From NCBI RefSeq assembly GCF_000213175.1, contig NW_009799104.1, forward strand, positions 94,114 through 158,113: a DNA stretch of 64,000 nt. Direction: 5' to 3'. Position 1 is the stretch's first letter. Each line of letters starts with the position of its first letter. Below the pieces are notes generated by a model. The model was given only the letters and a program-made list of their open reading frames with translations, ran no database searches and was not told where the DNA came from. Below are positions 1-13,600 of the stretch, piece by piece. A program made the translations under genes and the position numbers. The stretch is from Neurospora tetrasperma FGSC 2508 (taxonomy: Eukaryota; Ascomycota; Sordariomycetes; Sordariales; Sordariaceae).

Positions 1-1919
1 CGACGTGATGTTCCATGGATGGCGGCATCCTTCCCTTTGCAATTGCCTACAGTAGCTCGCTCGATAAGTAATTTTAGTGGAGCTGCGATGGATCGCTCCA
101 GTCGAAACTTGGAAGTTGCAATGCGACTATCCTCCCTTGTTTGCCAGTGTTTTGGGCAGGTGCCGGAAATTGCGTCCGTCCTCGTCTTCTTCCCAAAATG
201 CCTTCCTTCCGTGTGGTCTCCAGCTGCTGTCCCGTGTTTTGTCCGGTCCCGAGTTGAGCCCGGCCCAAGCTCGGTGGTGTTCACAATACCGTAGAGGTAG
301 GAGGGGCCGTTCCGTGTCCGGTTCCGCTCCCCGCCGTCAACTCCGGCCGCCGGTCCATGCAGGTCTTGGCCTGTTCCAGCTGGTGATCATTCACGAATGA
401 AATCCAGATGTTCGTACCTTGATCGAGATATGCAAGGTACCGATACCCTTATTCTTCGGTACTCAATGCCGGTCTTCAAGTTATCACATCTGGATGCCGT
501 CGCAAATGAAAGACCAGCTGCAAATCGAGGCACCCTTAGTTTTGTCGGTAGAGCCAAGATCCAATTATTGAAACATACCTTTACTTGATACTCGTAACAT
601 TTACCTTCAAGATCGAAATGCAAACTCTTCAAAATGTCACTGCAACCACACTACAGTAAAAGTGGCCGCCAGTGACGACGGTGCGGACGTTCCTTCTTGG
701 AGAACCAAAAATCGAGATGGTGTGATGACCTCAGGTTACAGTGGAGACGTTGGGGTCCCTCTCCACTGTGTTGTGAGGATTTCGTGTTCCTTCAATTGTT
801 GCCCGTCCATCCTATTTCTCACTACGTAGAGGTATACCTCGGCAATGCCTTGTATTTTCATCCCCCCCTTCTTCATTTTCCATTACTCCTACTTTCCCAT
901 CAGTTCATCTCCTTTTGCCCTTGTTTTTTTGAGCCGGATGAACCCTCATCGACTGTGTTCGTCGTTCGATTTCAAATCGACTGTGTGGAGTCCAAACTGA
1001 GCAAACTGCCTGCCAAGACCTAAAGCTTGGCATTTTGGCATCGCTCTGGCACGGGAGCGACCATCACCGACGGGAATCCTCACCAAAAGACATTCGACCA
1101 CTTTTGCACCAAAACAACGAGAAATGAAACCACCTTTTTCTTTTATGATGCTGAAACTCTATTTCACACGCGGGGGCCTTTCGGCATCGGTCCCCTGCAC
1201 CCCCGGAACGAATTCTAACACCTAACCCTGACCGCTAGCCCTAGCACTGACCTTGGGAGCAGCCCGCGCAAAGCTAGGTACATAGGTACATGATTCAGCG
1301 TCGACACCGGCCCCGGATCTATCCAGCTCTTTTTTTTGTTTTAGGTCCTTTTTTTTTTTTTTTTTTTTTTTCCTAAAAAGATCCTTTCTTCCTCTCTTCT
1401 TCTTTTTTCACCTCTCCGTGATATCAATGGTGATAACGGTTCTTCCGGAAAACTCAGTGTAGCACCTTTCTTCACCTGCCAGGCATGCAGGCATTGTACC
1501 TGCGTGACTTTGTCTTAGGCCATGTTGATCGATCCACTAGCTTACGTACCTTTCTTGCTTGAACCTGTCGATTGCAGCACTTCCCCTTCGCTTGAACAAG
1601 TTTCAGAGACCTACAGTAATTGTAACGTATCGAGAACTGACTGGAAGCTCCAGAAGGCTACTTACAACACGTTTCGAAAGTCGAAAGATGCTGCTGAATG
1701 GCCTTCAATGTTCGTTGATATCAAGCCACCATATCGCCGACGCCCCTCGTTGCCGCTGTCTGGTTTGCGCCATTAACGACGACAACGCGGCCGGGGTTGG
1801 CGATGGTGGGAACAAACGGAGGAGCGAAAACGGTACGACACTTGCAGGGAATAAATGATCTGGCGTTTCGGTCTCCGAGGTGATGGATGGATGCTGCGTG
1901 GTGCTAGCACCATCAAATC

Positions 1920-1928
1920 TTATCAGAT
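1920..1928 (-). promoter_or_regulatory. Candidate SRE/GATA iron-repressor site (TTATCAGAT)
   Basis: Exact match on the minus strand to ATCWGATAA, the extended GATA motif bound by fungal SRE/SreA/Urbs1 iron regulators. A near match (ATCAGATAT) follows at 1930-1938. It lies about 2.1 kb upstream of the siderophore gene. Binding is inferred from the motif and from the function of the gene. Confidence 0.55.
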
Positions 1929-2430
1929 CATCAGATATTATCCCGTAGGCCCGCGGAAAGCTCCAGAATGGTGAAAAGGCTAAAGACGTGCCCTTGCCGG
2001 ACCATTCATGACAGGATCCAGCCCCCCACAACAGGGTGCACCTCGGGTCGGACCAAGCATCCCAGTACGGATGGACATGAGTCAAAATTTTCATCCCACT
2101 GTGGGTGAGATGAGACTCGGAGTCACTGGTTCAGGGGAAGAGGAGTGACTGGGTTGTTCAGCTTTATTATACTCTACTCCTTTCTTTTCCTCGGAAGCTC
2201 AGCCAGCGTGGCAGACTGATGACCTGGAAGTAAAAGATATGTGTTTGAAACCGATGTTGATGAGAGTGTGCGCATTTACACGAACCCTTGGAATGGTCAA
2301 GTCGGCCAACTAATAAAAACAGTCCTCAAACGGCCGAAATGACTAGAAAAAGACAATGATCGGTGACGCAATCCTTGGAAGAAAAAAAAAAGGCGGAGTC
2401 CCAAGGCAAACCGCACTCCACCCAGGTCCG

Positions 2431-2439
2431 ATCTGATAA
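2431..2439 (+). promoter_or_regulatory. Candidate SRE/GATA iron-repressor site (ATCTGATAA)
   Basis: Exact plus-strand ATCWGATAA match about 1.57 kb upstream of the ornithine monooxygenase start. It is one of four such matches within 730 bp. Confidence 0.6.
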
Positions 2440-2613
2440 TGATTTTTTTTCTCTCTCTCTCGCCTTTCCATTCCGCCCATTCCCGCCTCTCCATCCGGCG
2501 TCGTACTTGTGACAGCGGCTTTTTGTACTCTCCAACCCCGGCCCATGTTCACTGTTCGGACATGCGGAAAGACGAGACGGTCTCGGGCCATGAGTGGTGC
2601 CTGAATGGTCGAG

Positions 2614-2622
2614 ATCAGATAA
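2614..2622 (+). promoter_or_regulatory. Candidate SRE/GATA iron-repressor site (ATCAGATAA)
   Basis: Exact plus-strand ATCWGATAA match. It forms a close, oppositely oriented pair with the site at 2642-2650 (28 bp start to start). Paired GATA sites are a usual arrangement for fungal iron repressors with two GATA zinc fingers. Confidence 0.65.
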
Positions 2623-2641
2623 AACATCCACTGATCGCATC

Positions 2642-2650
2642 TTATCTGAT
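2642..2650 (-). promoter_or_regulatory. Candidate SRE/GATA iron-repressor site (TTATCTGAT)
   Basis: Exact minus-strand ATCWGATAA match and partner of the 2614-2622 site. A further GATAA core (AGATAA) follows at about 2655-2660. Confidence 0.65.
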
Positions 2651-4001
2651 CCGAAGATAACGCCGGTGCCGCCCCGACGCATCCCGGACCTGAGCCTGGC
2701 GAACCCACTTGTGGCACCTTCCTCTGAAGCACGAACCTGGCAAGCAAACGGACATGAGCCAGGTCTTGACGGCAATTGGCCAACCAAGATCCGTTAGGAA
2801 GATTCCAACCCCACTGAAATGGAGTCATCACCAACCCCACCATCCTTCTCCATGTCCCATCCATCATCATCGTCACAACAACCGAACTGGACTGAACTGC
2901 CCCCAGCAGGACACCGTCACAGAGCTCCCACCACACTGTCAACCCACACTGATTGCTGCCGGCCATCGATCGAGAACTCGGCACTGCAGTGTGAGTCTCG
3001 GAACCACGATACGGTGATACTGTCCTGACACCAAGGCTATGGACCCGGAATTGCCAGGAAAACCAGACACCACCATGGCGACGAGAAAAGCGGGACCGAC
3101 ATACAAGTGGGAGGAAAGTGAGGGTCGAAAACACATGAATTGAGAACACCAACCGAGAGACCGTCCGGGAGGGAATCCGTCCCCGCAATCGATCCAACGT
3201 TGGAATCATGCCATGGATTGCACCACAAGCCGGATGGAGCTCCGCAACTCAGCCAGGATAGCCCGGTAAACACCAGCAACAGCAGCACGTTTGGTTCTTG
3301 GCCCAACTAGCTCGCATATTCGTCCCCAGCAGCGAACAGCTCGGCTCGAGGCAGAAAGCAGTCAAGATGGAACCGCAACATGGGACGAGAACGCTAGACT
3401 ACACCATATAGGTCCTCCGAGTGGGAATGGAGACACACGGTGCGTGTTTACTTACATATGTATTACACCTGACCCTCTTTGATCCAAAGATCAACAACTC
3501 TCTTCTCTTTACCACAGTATCAAAACGGCCGCCTCTGCCACCTACTTTTCCCACTTCCACTCCCTCTTGCTTTTCCCTTCCTTCCCCTTTCCTATACCTC
3601 CTCCATCATCCAAAGCAACCCTCGCGGTGTTACTCGACCTCTCCCTTCCTATCCTCCTCCCGTCCCCTCATTCACCCGGTACTACCGTTGGGCTTTTTGA
3701 GCACCACCTGTTCCCGGTTTCTACTACGACTTGCATCAATCCTAGACAAGACAACGTGGGCAACTCCGTTCCTGGCATCTACATACTCTGTGCAAGTTGG
3801 AGTTAACGCGTGGATTCACTACAGCAGACACGAACCCCAAGTCACACAGACGTTGTTCGCCATTGGACTTGATTCCCCGCAGCCAGTTACACCGGGATCG
3901 CCCAAGCTCAACTGTTACTGTGCCGCCATAATCCCGTCATTCCGCCATATATCCACAGTAAAGCAGCCTTACGGCGTCCATACATCACACTCAACATTTA
4001 A

Positions 4002-5732
<1,731 letters not shown>

Positions 5733-6168
5733 AAAGGTGGAGGGAGGGAGCACGATGATACCAATGTTGTTGCTTGTGTCACAGCGAGAGCGATTTTTCC
5801 TTTTTTTTTTTTTTTTTACATCCATTGATGATTGTCTGAATCTGGAACGGAAAAATACCTTTGGGGTTTTCACATGTTTTTTTGGTTGGAAAGAAAAAAA
5901 TTTCCTTACATGTCACTTTTACTTCTGTTGTACATAATTTTTCTATTATTATTTTCGGTTGTTGGCTTTGGCATAGCATAGCTTTCATGCTTGTCTCGTT
6001 TTGCAGGTGAACCAAAAAAGCGTTGGGTATACCTTTTGGACACACACACTTCTTCGACCTTCTGTCTTGCACAAGTTTTTATTACTGGCAGGGATAATCA
6101 CAACTTTATGGAGCTGGCGGTGGTGTGGTTGTTTCTACCACTCGCGCGATTTTCCACGTGCAGCGCGA

Positions 6169-6177
6169 TTATCAGAT
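6169..6177 (-). promoter_or_regulatory. Candidate SRE/GATA site downstream of sidA (TTATCAGAT)
   Basis: Exact ATCWGATAA match on the minus strand, 437 bp past the sidA stop codon, in DNA with no evident promoter role for the annotated genes. It pairs with the site at 6234-6242. Confidence 0.45.
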
Positions 6178-6233
6178 CATCAGAAGGACGGGAAAAAAAA
6201 ATGCGGGAAATGTAGCAAGGGGCCGATGATCGG

Positions 6234-6242
6234 ATCAGATAA
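6234..6242 (+). promoter_or_regulatory. Candidate SRE/GATA site downstream of sidA (ATCAGATAA)
   Basis: Exact plus-strand ATCWGATAA match 57 bp from the previous site and in opposite orientation, which resembles the upstream 2614/2642 pair. Confidence 0.45.
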
Positions 6243-8372
6243 AAAGTTTTCGACCCCTCTGGGTTGGGATTCGAAACACGCCCTTGGTTGGCGATGGCCT
6301 TGGCATCAGATTACGTACGTATTTTTGAGCCGAAGAGACGAGGGGCGGGCGGAGGAACGCTCGGCGGATCTGCTAAAACACACGCGGCCGACAAAAAACG
6401 GCGTTGAACACGAGTTCGAGGTCGAGGGTGCCAGAGAGTGCCTGGTGGCTGGGAACGGAGCTGGGGAAAGACTTGAAAACGGAGGCCATGATGGTGGCAG
6501 TCGGTGGAAGATGCAGTGCCTGCCGTGCCTGTGGCAGCGGGGGACGTGGGGGGTCCACTTCACATCACCATCTCATCTCCGAGTGTGCGTGGTGTCTGGG
6601 AGCTATTCTTACGGTTGGTGTTCTCAGCTAACTCCAGTCGACGGACCTGAAGCACAAGTGAAAGCTCCAAAGGAAACTGAAGCGGCGGGATTGAGAACCT
6701 TTGTTGGCAACTTAGTTGAATCAAGAAGGACCCGCCGTGACTGCAGCCAAAGGAAAAAAAAAAAATTGCCTCAAGGTTCAAGTTCCTGTCCCATTGGCGA
6801 CCCTTCCGAAGTTGACGAACCCCTCACTTATAGTACATACCACTTGCCATTTCAGTTCTCGTCGGCGTCAAGCAATGCACGAATGTTTAAGACCGGGAAG
6901 GTGCGCGGGCAGATGGTGTACACGAAATGCAGTGTGCACCTTCTCGGTCTGGATCAGTGCAACTCGACTGGCGACTGCATGGTCCCTTCCGCGCGGGGCT
7001 TTTGTTTGATGCCAGACGTGGATGCCAAATTCGGCTAAGGTCCTAACAGCTTTTGGTGCGCTCACTACCGCACTCGGTTAGAGAGCCATCTAAACTTACA
7101 CGTTCAATCCGTCCGTCACAAGCCTGAGTGGGCCAATTCCTTTCTTCTTCCCGCTGTCCCCTCGTTTGCGAGTGTCACTTTTTCCCCGCGGCACCACTCA
7201 GCACTCAACTCCCGTCGAATTTCAAAAAGATCCACTTTCCATCATCCTCCCGCGCCAGGCAACATTCTCCATCCTCTGCGTGAAGCTTCAGACCTCTGTT
7301 CATTGTCTCGTGACTTTCATCACCTCATGGTGGGCCATAAACCAGAAGGCTTCAACGTTCCTCTCCGAAACAAAACATAGCCCGAACCCACCCACAGCAT
7401 CCACACCATCCACACCACATCCATGCCCGCCTCCTCCTCCAGAAAAGGGTACTACGGCCGAAGCTATCAGAACGATCATCAGTCACGTCCCTGCCGATCA
7501 ACATCGTTACATATGTACCTCGTTTGCAAGGTCTCAGTCTTTGCTAAAGTCGTCGCTGGAGACTGAAGGCGAGCAAGCTTCGTTCGGCGTTACGGTTATT
7601 TCCTTTCCTGTCTCCTCGTGGCAATCGTTTAACATACAGTAATTGTCTCATCACGGGACGTGCCGTTGTCTTTCAATGTTGCTTGATGTGTTGTTGACAA
7701 GTGTGTTGATTGCTTCAAGCACTGTTTGTTCTCTGGCTGCCACCTGACGACCCACGCCTGTTGTGTTAGCTTGACGAGACTCTTGTTACCTTTGACACAT
7801 TTTATGATATCGGCCTGTTTCTTTCTTGCGCTCCGAGTCCATGTTTGTCTCGTTTCCCAGCGACAATGTTTGATGTTTCAAGTAGCACTCTGTCATGACA
7901 TTGAACAGTTATCTGAGTTGTGCGCATATCCAGCAATCTATCCGCTCTGATTCTCCCAAAAAATCCGTTTACGCTGCCTTACCCTTTCACAATGGCCTCT
8001 TCGTGGAAGCAATGCCTGTGTTCTCGGACTGGTTGCCCGCAACTTAGGTGCTCAAATGAGTCTGGAAATTAAAAGAGTGGCTTCATCTCTGCTTTTTTTA
8101 TACCAGTCACAGTGGGACACATATTTCATTTGGCATTATTTGATAAGCTTTCACTGACTTTTGAGCTGTGCTATAAAGGGGAGGACCGAAACTGGCCATG
8201 AACCTCCCGCAATGGCTCAGTTAAGCACCAACCCTCTGTTGAACGATCTACGAGAATCTTTATGAGGATGGTGACTATACTCTGCCACATACAAGCGCTG
8301 GACCCATTTGCGTAGGGTACCAAGCAGGCAGTGTGGCTCAAATATTACAATATCTTACATATGCGATGCCCC

Positions 8373-10685
8373 TTACTTTCCCTTCTTCTCGTCCTTTTGC
8401 TTCTCGTTTCCCTTCACTTTCTGCTTGCCATTCACAGCATTAGCACCAGCACCAGCACCAGCACCAATATCACATTCCTTCTTATGTCTCTTCCAATCCG
8501 CCACCTGACACTCCTTCGAGCAATAGCGTGCTTCCTTGCACTTGGAGCACTGATTCAAGTCGCCTCCAGTCGCGCGATTCTTTGGCTCGTTGCAAAAATT
8601 GCATCTGTATCCCACAGTAGACTTTGTGGTAGCCGTGGCGGGTCCAGGTTTGGCATTAGCTGAAGCCGACTTGGTGCTAGCAGGAGGCGGGGCTTGAACT
8701 GAAGATTGACCCGAGGTTGAAGGCCGCTTCGGATTCAGAGCTAAACGAGCAGCTTTAGCCACCAGAGCTTGGGCCTGGGCTTGAGTCAAGCCAGTGCTAG
8801 TCGAAGCCGCAACCGGAGTTGAAGTCGAGGCTGGTTTCGGAGGCCGTATTTCGTGTGCTTTGGCGGACAACGTCGAGCGAGTGCCAGTTGGGGCTATCGT
8901 TCGAGTCGGAACTGAGGCCGGAGCTGACCTTGTGGGGTTGGCTTGGATCCTGTTCGCAGATGGAGGCTGGCTCATGCCGGTTGTAGCCGGAGCCAGAGTC
9001 GAGGTAGAAACGGGAGCTCTGCCCAGAGCTGCTGCTGCTGAAGTTGAAACTGCACCCGGAGCGCCAGGAGTCACACCTGTAACTGGACCAGTATGGGGAT
9101 AGAGTAGAGGATCCCAGCTCATCGGGTGCTGATACGGTTCTCCAAGCCCTGGACATCCAAACGGAAGGCTGATGGCCGCTCTAACAAGATACGGCCCGAT
9201 CTCCTCCCATTGTGGGATCGGATAATCTCCACACACTGACCAACTCTTAGGCAGTTTACCCATGCTGCACGAGCAAAACACCGGATCATCCTTCCGAGAC
9301 TGCACATGGTTCGCCACCGGTGCCCTCTGCTTCTTCTTGTACTCACAAGTTGGTTCATGCTCCCATGTATGGCCGCGACACCGCTCAGCAAAAGCAGGCA
9401 GAGCCTCCTTCCAAGTTCTCATCGACTGGGACATGACGGATTGATTATAAATAGGCATCGGGTTGCCGATGCTCCCGTCTGTCAAGTATCTGGGCAAGCT
9501 CTGGCGCAACTCCTTGGTGATCACCAGCACAGCGGTATCCAGTATCACCGTTCCATGAGCCAAGTCCAGACAGATGCCGTCTTTCGCAATAAAGATGACG
9601 ATTCGTCTCATCCCATGTCTAGAATGTTCAGGTTGATTGCCAGTGGCAGCACCCTCGCTCCAACTGACACTACTGCCGGTGCCGCTGCCCATCTCCTTGC
9701 CGCAGTCAAGACAATTCTCATGGCAAGTGCAATCCGGCGACTTCTGGCTGGGAGCAAAGTCGCACAGCGCAAACACGCTCCTACATTCAGTATCCGGCGT
9801 CAACATGATATTCGGATTTATGTGCCTCCAGTCTGACTTCGGCCTCAGGATCCCGGCCGCCATGTCAAACAGCGTGGACAAGGTGATTTTGAACTCAAAC
9901 CTGGCATGCTCGCCGGATGTTATGAGATACCGATTCAGAGCGTTAGCAAACTGTTCGTCTTTTTCCTTGAGCTGCTTCTCCTTTTCCTCGCGAGAAGCAT
10001 TTTTCGGGAGTGGGTCAGCGATCTGAGAGAAATGCGAATGCATTGTGGCTTCGCGCCGGGAGAACTGGTAGTGGTGGTTTTGTAGCTGCAACCACCAGAG
10101 GCAGAAGCGGTTAGTACTGTGGAGGGAAGGGTCCGGGAGGCAGCCGATGAGAGGGCCACTTTGGCAGAAGCGGGGAAGGGTGTCGAGAGGATTACCGGAA
10201 GACGACGAGGGGGATGATAGAGAAGATGAATTGGAGGAATGCAGATATGGGAGAGACCAGTTCATGGGTTTCTGAGTGCTTTGCTCCAAATGGACGGGAT
10301 GCATAAAGGATGGGGTGAAGAAGGTCCTCCAAGCGAAGGGTTCGATCGGAGTTTCCAGGTCGATGAAGCCTTTGGACCGGCCAGTGCGGATTTTTTGCTT
10401 TTCATGGTTGGTGGGGAGCGGAATGTCGATGAGAAATATCACGGGACACAAGTGGGAGTAGTTGGAGCCGTGGGAGAAGAATGAAGCGGTGGGGTCTCTG
10501 GAAATGATGAGATGATAAGAGCAAGGGGTGACCGGCACCGAGCGGATTTTGCATTCCCTATTTTCCAGTCTGTCCAGGAGACGGTCGGTGAGGAAGGTAA
10601 TTCGTGTGCTGATCGATTGGATGCGTTGGTGGTTCTCGTCCATCTTGGCCGTCATCATCGTCTTGACCGCGGGAGGCACGGGCTC
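8373..10685 (-). CDS. MYND zinc-finger C-terminal half of DUF4470 paralogue A
   Basis: A 768-aa frame (first ATG at 10679) that follows the preceding DUF4470 frame in the same register, separated only by one TAG codon (10686-10688). The N-terminal part aligns with paralogue B downstream of its DUF4470 region: M-D-E near the start, then P-C-[ST]-Y-x-[LI]-I-[TI]. In B the two parts are continuous. Near the C-terminus is a full MYND finger (CNFC, CSKC, CSKEC, HKKEC), a protein-binding module. It is preceded by Ala/Ser/Thr/Pro-rich low-complexity sequence and followed by a Gly-Ala repeat and a Lys-rich tail. It may be the second half of a readthrough or spliced product, a separate gene, or the remnant of a broken one. 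The molecular role is unknown. Confidence 0.75.
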   Translation of the reverse strand, partial: EPVPPAVKTMMTAKMDENHQRIQSISTRITFLTDRLLDRLENRECKIRSVPVTPCSYHLIISRDPTASFFSHGSNYSHLCPVIFLIDIPLPTNHEKQKIRTGRSKGFIDLETPIEPFAWRTFFTPSFMHPVHLEQSTQKPMNWSLPYLHSSNSSSLSSPSSSSGNPLDTLPRFCQSGPLIGCLPDPSLHSTNRFCLWWLQLQNHHYQFSRREATMHSHFSQIADPLPKNASREEKEKQLKEKDEQFANALNRYLITSGEHARFEFKITLSTLFDMAAGILRPKSDWRHINPNIMLTPDTECRSVFALCDFAPSQKSPDCTCHENCLDCGKEMGSGTGSSVSWSEGAATGNQPEHSRHGMRRIVIFIAKDGICLDLAHGTVILDTAVLVITKELRQSLPRYLTDGSIGNPMPIYNQSVMSQSMRTWKEALPAFAERCRGHTWEHEPTCEYKKKQRAPVANHVQSRKDDPVFCSCSMGKLPKSWSVCGDYPIPQWEEIGPYLVRAAISLPFGCPGLGEPYQHPMSWDPLLYPHTGPVTGVTPGAPGAVSTSAAAALGRAPVSTSTLAPATTGMSQPPSANRIQANPTRSAPASVPTRTIAPTGTRSTLSAKAHEIRPPKPASTSTPVAASTSTGLTQAQAQALVAKAARLALNPKRPSTSGQSSVQAPPPASTKSASANAKPGPATATTKSTVGYRCNFCNEPKNRATGGDLNQCSKCKEARYCSKECQVADWKRHKKECDIGAGAGAGANAVNGKQKVKGNEKQKDEKKGK

Positions 10686-13600
10686 CTAGTCCTGTGGCTC
10701 TTCCGTTAAACCGCACATCCTCGTCACTCCGCTTTGGTTTGGCATATGCTGACTGATGAACACAGACGAACCGGAACCCAAGTTAGCCTCAAAGACCTTC
10801 AGGTTCATCTTCAAAGTTCCTGATGCCATGAATGAAAGTTCGTTCCGCCCCGCAACATCGGGGCCAATCGTAGGCACAACTTCAAGGGTCACCAACCCCG
10901 TCACTGCGTCCCTCAACAAGATGCTGGTAGGAACCATGAAGCTGACGAACAGGTCGCTCTGTCCCTCCCATCCGAGCGGATCTGTCTCGATGTTGAGCCT
11001 GAATCGAGGAGTGAAACGCCGTCCTTTGGTCTCGAGCTGACCAAACCCTGTCTGCAAGGAAGCAAACAAGTGGCCAGGCAGGTTGGCGACAGGCTTACCT
11101 TCATGGTCATGCGTAGGGCGAATGCAAGCCTGCAAAGCCGGAACGTATCGTGCAGGTATCTTTCCCCTGCCCCTTCCTCCGCCAGCTATCTCAGGTCTCA
11201 AGATGTTCAAACCTGTCTCCAAACTCAACATGATGGTTTTCAAAGTGAGGAGTGAGTGTCGGGGGATCCGCACAGTAACTGCGAGGGAGCTCGGAATGTT
11301 GATCCACTGGTAGAGACTCGTGTTGTGCTTGCTGGCACTATGGATTGCCTCGTGGGCGGGGTTGTACACTCTCGGTTTGAGCAGGGCGTCGGGGTCGGGT
11401 ATGGCGTGCTCGGGCGAGGAGTAGGCACCGAAATGGTGGAGGATGGTGCAGAGCTCTTGGTCGAACGAGCCTTGGGTTTCGACGTAGTTGACGAGGGAGT
11501 GCTTGAGGGATTCAATCATTACTTCCATCGTATGGTGCCAGGCAATGGTCTGGCGCGAGGGCAATGATGAGAAGAACGGGGAGAACGTGGCCGCTGAGGG
11601 GGCGATGATAGTGGATGCAGAAGATGACTCTGAGTCGCTCTTAGATGAGTCCGAGAAGTGAGAGCAGGGAACGAGGTTGGGTACCGGGGACGAGGAAGGC
11701 TCATAGGGGTCTGATCGTTCGAAATTGACGTTGGCGTCGCGGTCGGAGGAGTTGGAAGTTGTGGCACTCTCGCCATGGCCGTCGTCGCCGTCTGCGGTTG
11801 CTGCCGCCGAGTTGGTGGAAGCGGATGGGTCGGGAGAAGAACGACAGGCGTCAATGGTTGCTGCAAGGATTTCGCTAATCTCTCCATTGATCGAATCTCT
11901 GTCGGGCTCAGAAGACGTCTTTCTGATTTCGTCCAGAAATTCCGAGAAATCCACCTGCCCGATGGACTCATCCTCAGACGGATCAGTGGTTGGCAGTGGA
12001 TCGCCGAGGATGACCACTCGCTCCTGAACAATCTTCAAAAGCGACGCAAAGGTCGCCCGATTGCATGTCCTTGGACTTAGCAACCTGAAGCCCACTCCAT
12101 GCCTGTGAGCACTTCCTTCAACACCTGGGTCACTAGGGCCATCGCCATCGCCATCGTTCTTTCTCTCAAACAAGTACCTCGACTCATACATCCTCGAGTA
12201 AACTTGCAGCAGAAACTCTACAAGCTCATCAGCTTGAAACCGGATCTTGCGCAGTGGCATCTCCGTCCGCATGTTTTCCCACCTCTCCTTCTGGTTGCGG
12301 AATTCGCGCCGAAGCTCAAGGTCCCTTAGCACGAATGCCGCTTGCTGAAACGCCCTGGAATCAAGCATTTCCTCACGTATTTCCGGAGGGATGTTGCGTA
12401 CATGTTCCGGGATATCTGCCTTGGCGGTGGTCTTCTTCTTCTGAGGTTTCTTTTTCTTCTTCGCCTTGCCTTTTCCTTTTCCTTTTCCTTGTTCCACCTC
12501 TATGTCCTCCTCCTCCTCTTCTTTTTCGCACTCCTCTGCCTTCAGAGCCTTCAAATGCTCAGAAATCTCCCTTGTCGTCTTCTCGAATTCCTCGAAATCC
12601 CTTGCAAACTCTTCCATTACCTCACGCAGAACGGGACTAGGGCCAGGCCAGATGTTGTTCTTGTCGCTGATGGTCCAGTCCCTGCCGCTGCCGTCGGTGG
12701 GTTGGTGGTAGACGGGCCGCTTCCAGGTTAGGCGCTGGTTGAAGTACTGTGCAGCGGTGGCTGGAGTGGTGGTTGGGGTTGAGGAGGGCGCCGGGGAGAC
12801 ACCAAAAGCGGGAGGAGGAGGAGGACTCGGCGTTCCGAGAGAGGGTGGTGCTGGGGCAGAGGTGGAATAAGGGGAAGAGAAAGTAGGTGGCGGAGGAGAG
12901 GGATAAGTGTTTGTGTAGTATTCTACTGGCGACAGTCCAAGGAGAAGGGACATTGTGAGGAGGTCGCCATGGAGGAGAGTGTCTGCTACCTCTTGGGGTG
13001 TCTTTGGTCCCAGCCTCGCATCGTTGCTGTCGGAAGGCCGAGGCAGGGGAAGTGTGTGCTCGGTGTACAGTGTTGCTGCCAGTCGATTTTCAAGGAGGGG
13101 AGAGGCGGCGATGAGCACGTTAAGTGCTCCGAGATCGTCGGCCAGAGATGAAGTATCAATGACGTGAAAGGATATAGGCGCTGGAGACCTGTTCGACTCA
13201 CTCGGCACTATGCGGTAATCATCGCTGTCGAGGATCAGAGGATCGAATGAATCCCGGAAGCGATACCAGTTGCCAAAAGTCAGGTCGATGGGATACCCAA
13301 GGTCTTCTGCCTTGTGGTGCTGGAGGGTATGCGCAAAAGCGAGCGCATCGCCGATGAAGAAACGGAGGGTGATGCGGCCTTTGCGCCACGCACGGCGAAA
13401 GGAGTTGCACCAGTCGGCAAATTCTTGTTTGGCGACCGCCTCGAGGCGTTCCAGTTGGGATAAGCCTTCGTCTGGAGGTGGCTGGCCGACAATGGGGAGG
13501 TAGGCAGGTGCGAGATGGAAGCCTTGGAGAGGGTCGCAAGAATGATCGATGCGGATACCAGGGGAGGGGGTGGTGAAGAGGGGGTTGATCACTCGACGTT

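Larger units (their letters stand above)
5733..8372. other. Intergenic region between two convergent genes
   Basis: This 2.6-kb stretch lies downstream of both neighbouring genes, which face each other. It holds two exact ATCWGATAA sites (6169-6242). The 345-aa frame at 6001-7038 has no domain-like character. From about 7130 the plus strand looks like a CT-rich leader and contains a 47-codon ORF (7423-7566) without a recognisable family. A small or non-coding transcription unit here is possible but not shown. Confidence 0.5.

Noticed and set aside
2343-3209. 288-aa minus-strand frame upstream of sidA
   Set aside because: Low-complexity, no family resemblance, and it covers the cluster of GATA sites. 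Most likely promoter DNA.
6001-7038. 345-aa plus-strand frame
   Set aside because: No domain, odd composition, overlapping frames on both strands, and a promoter-like sequence inside it. It looks like chance openness in GC-rich intergenic DNA.
7423-7566. 47-codon ORF after a CT-rich leader
   Set aside because: Could be a small gene, but the start context is weak and no family or splice support is visible.
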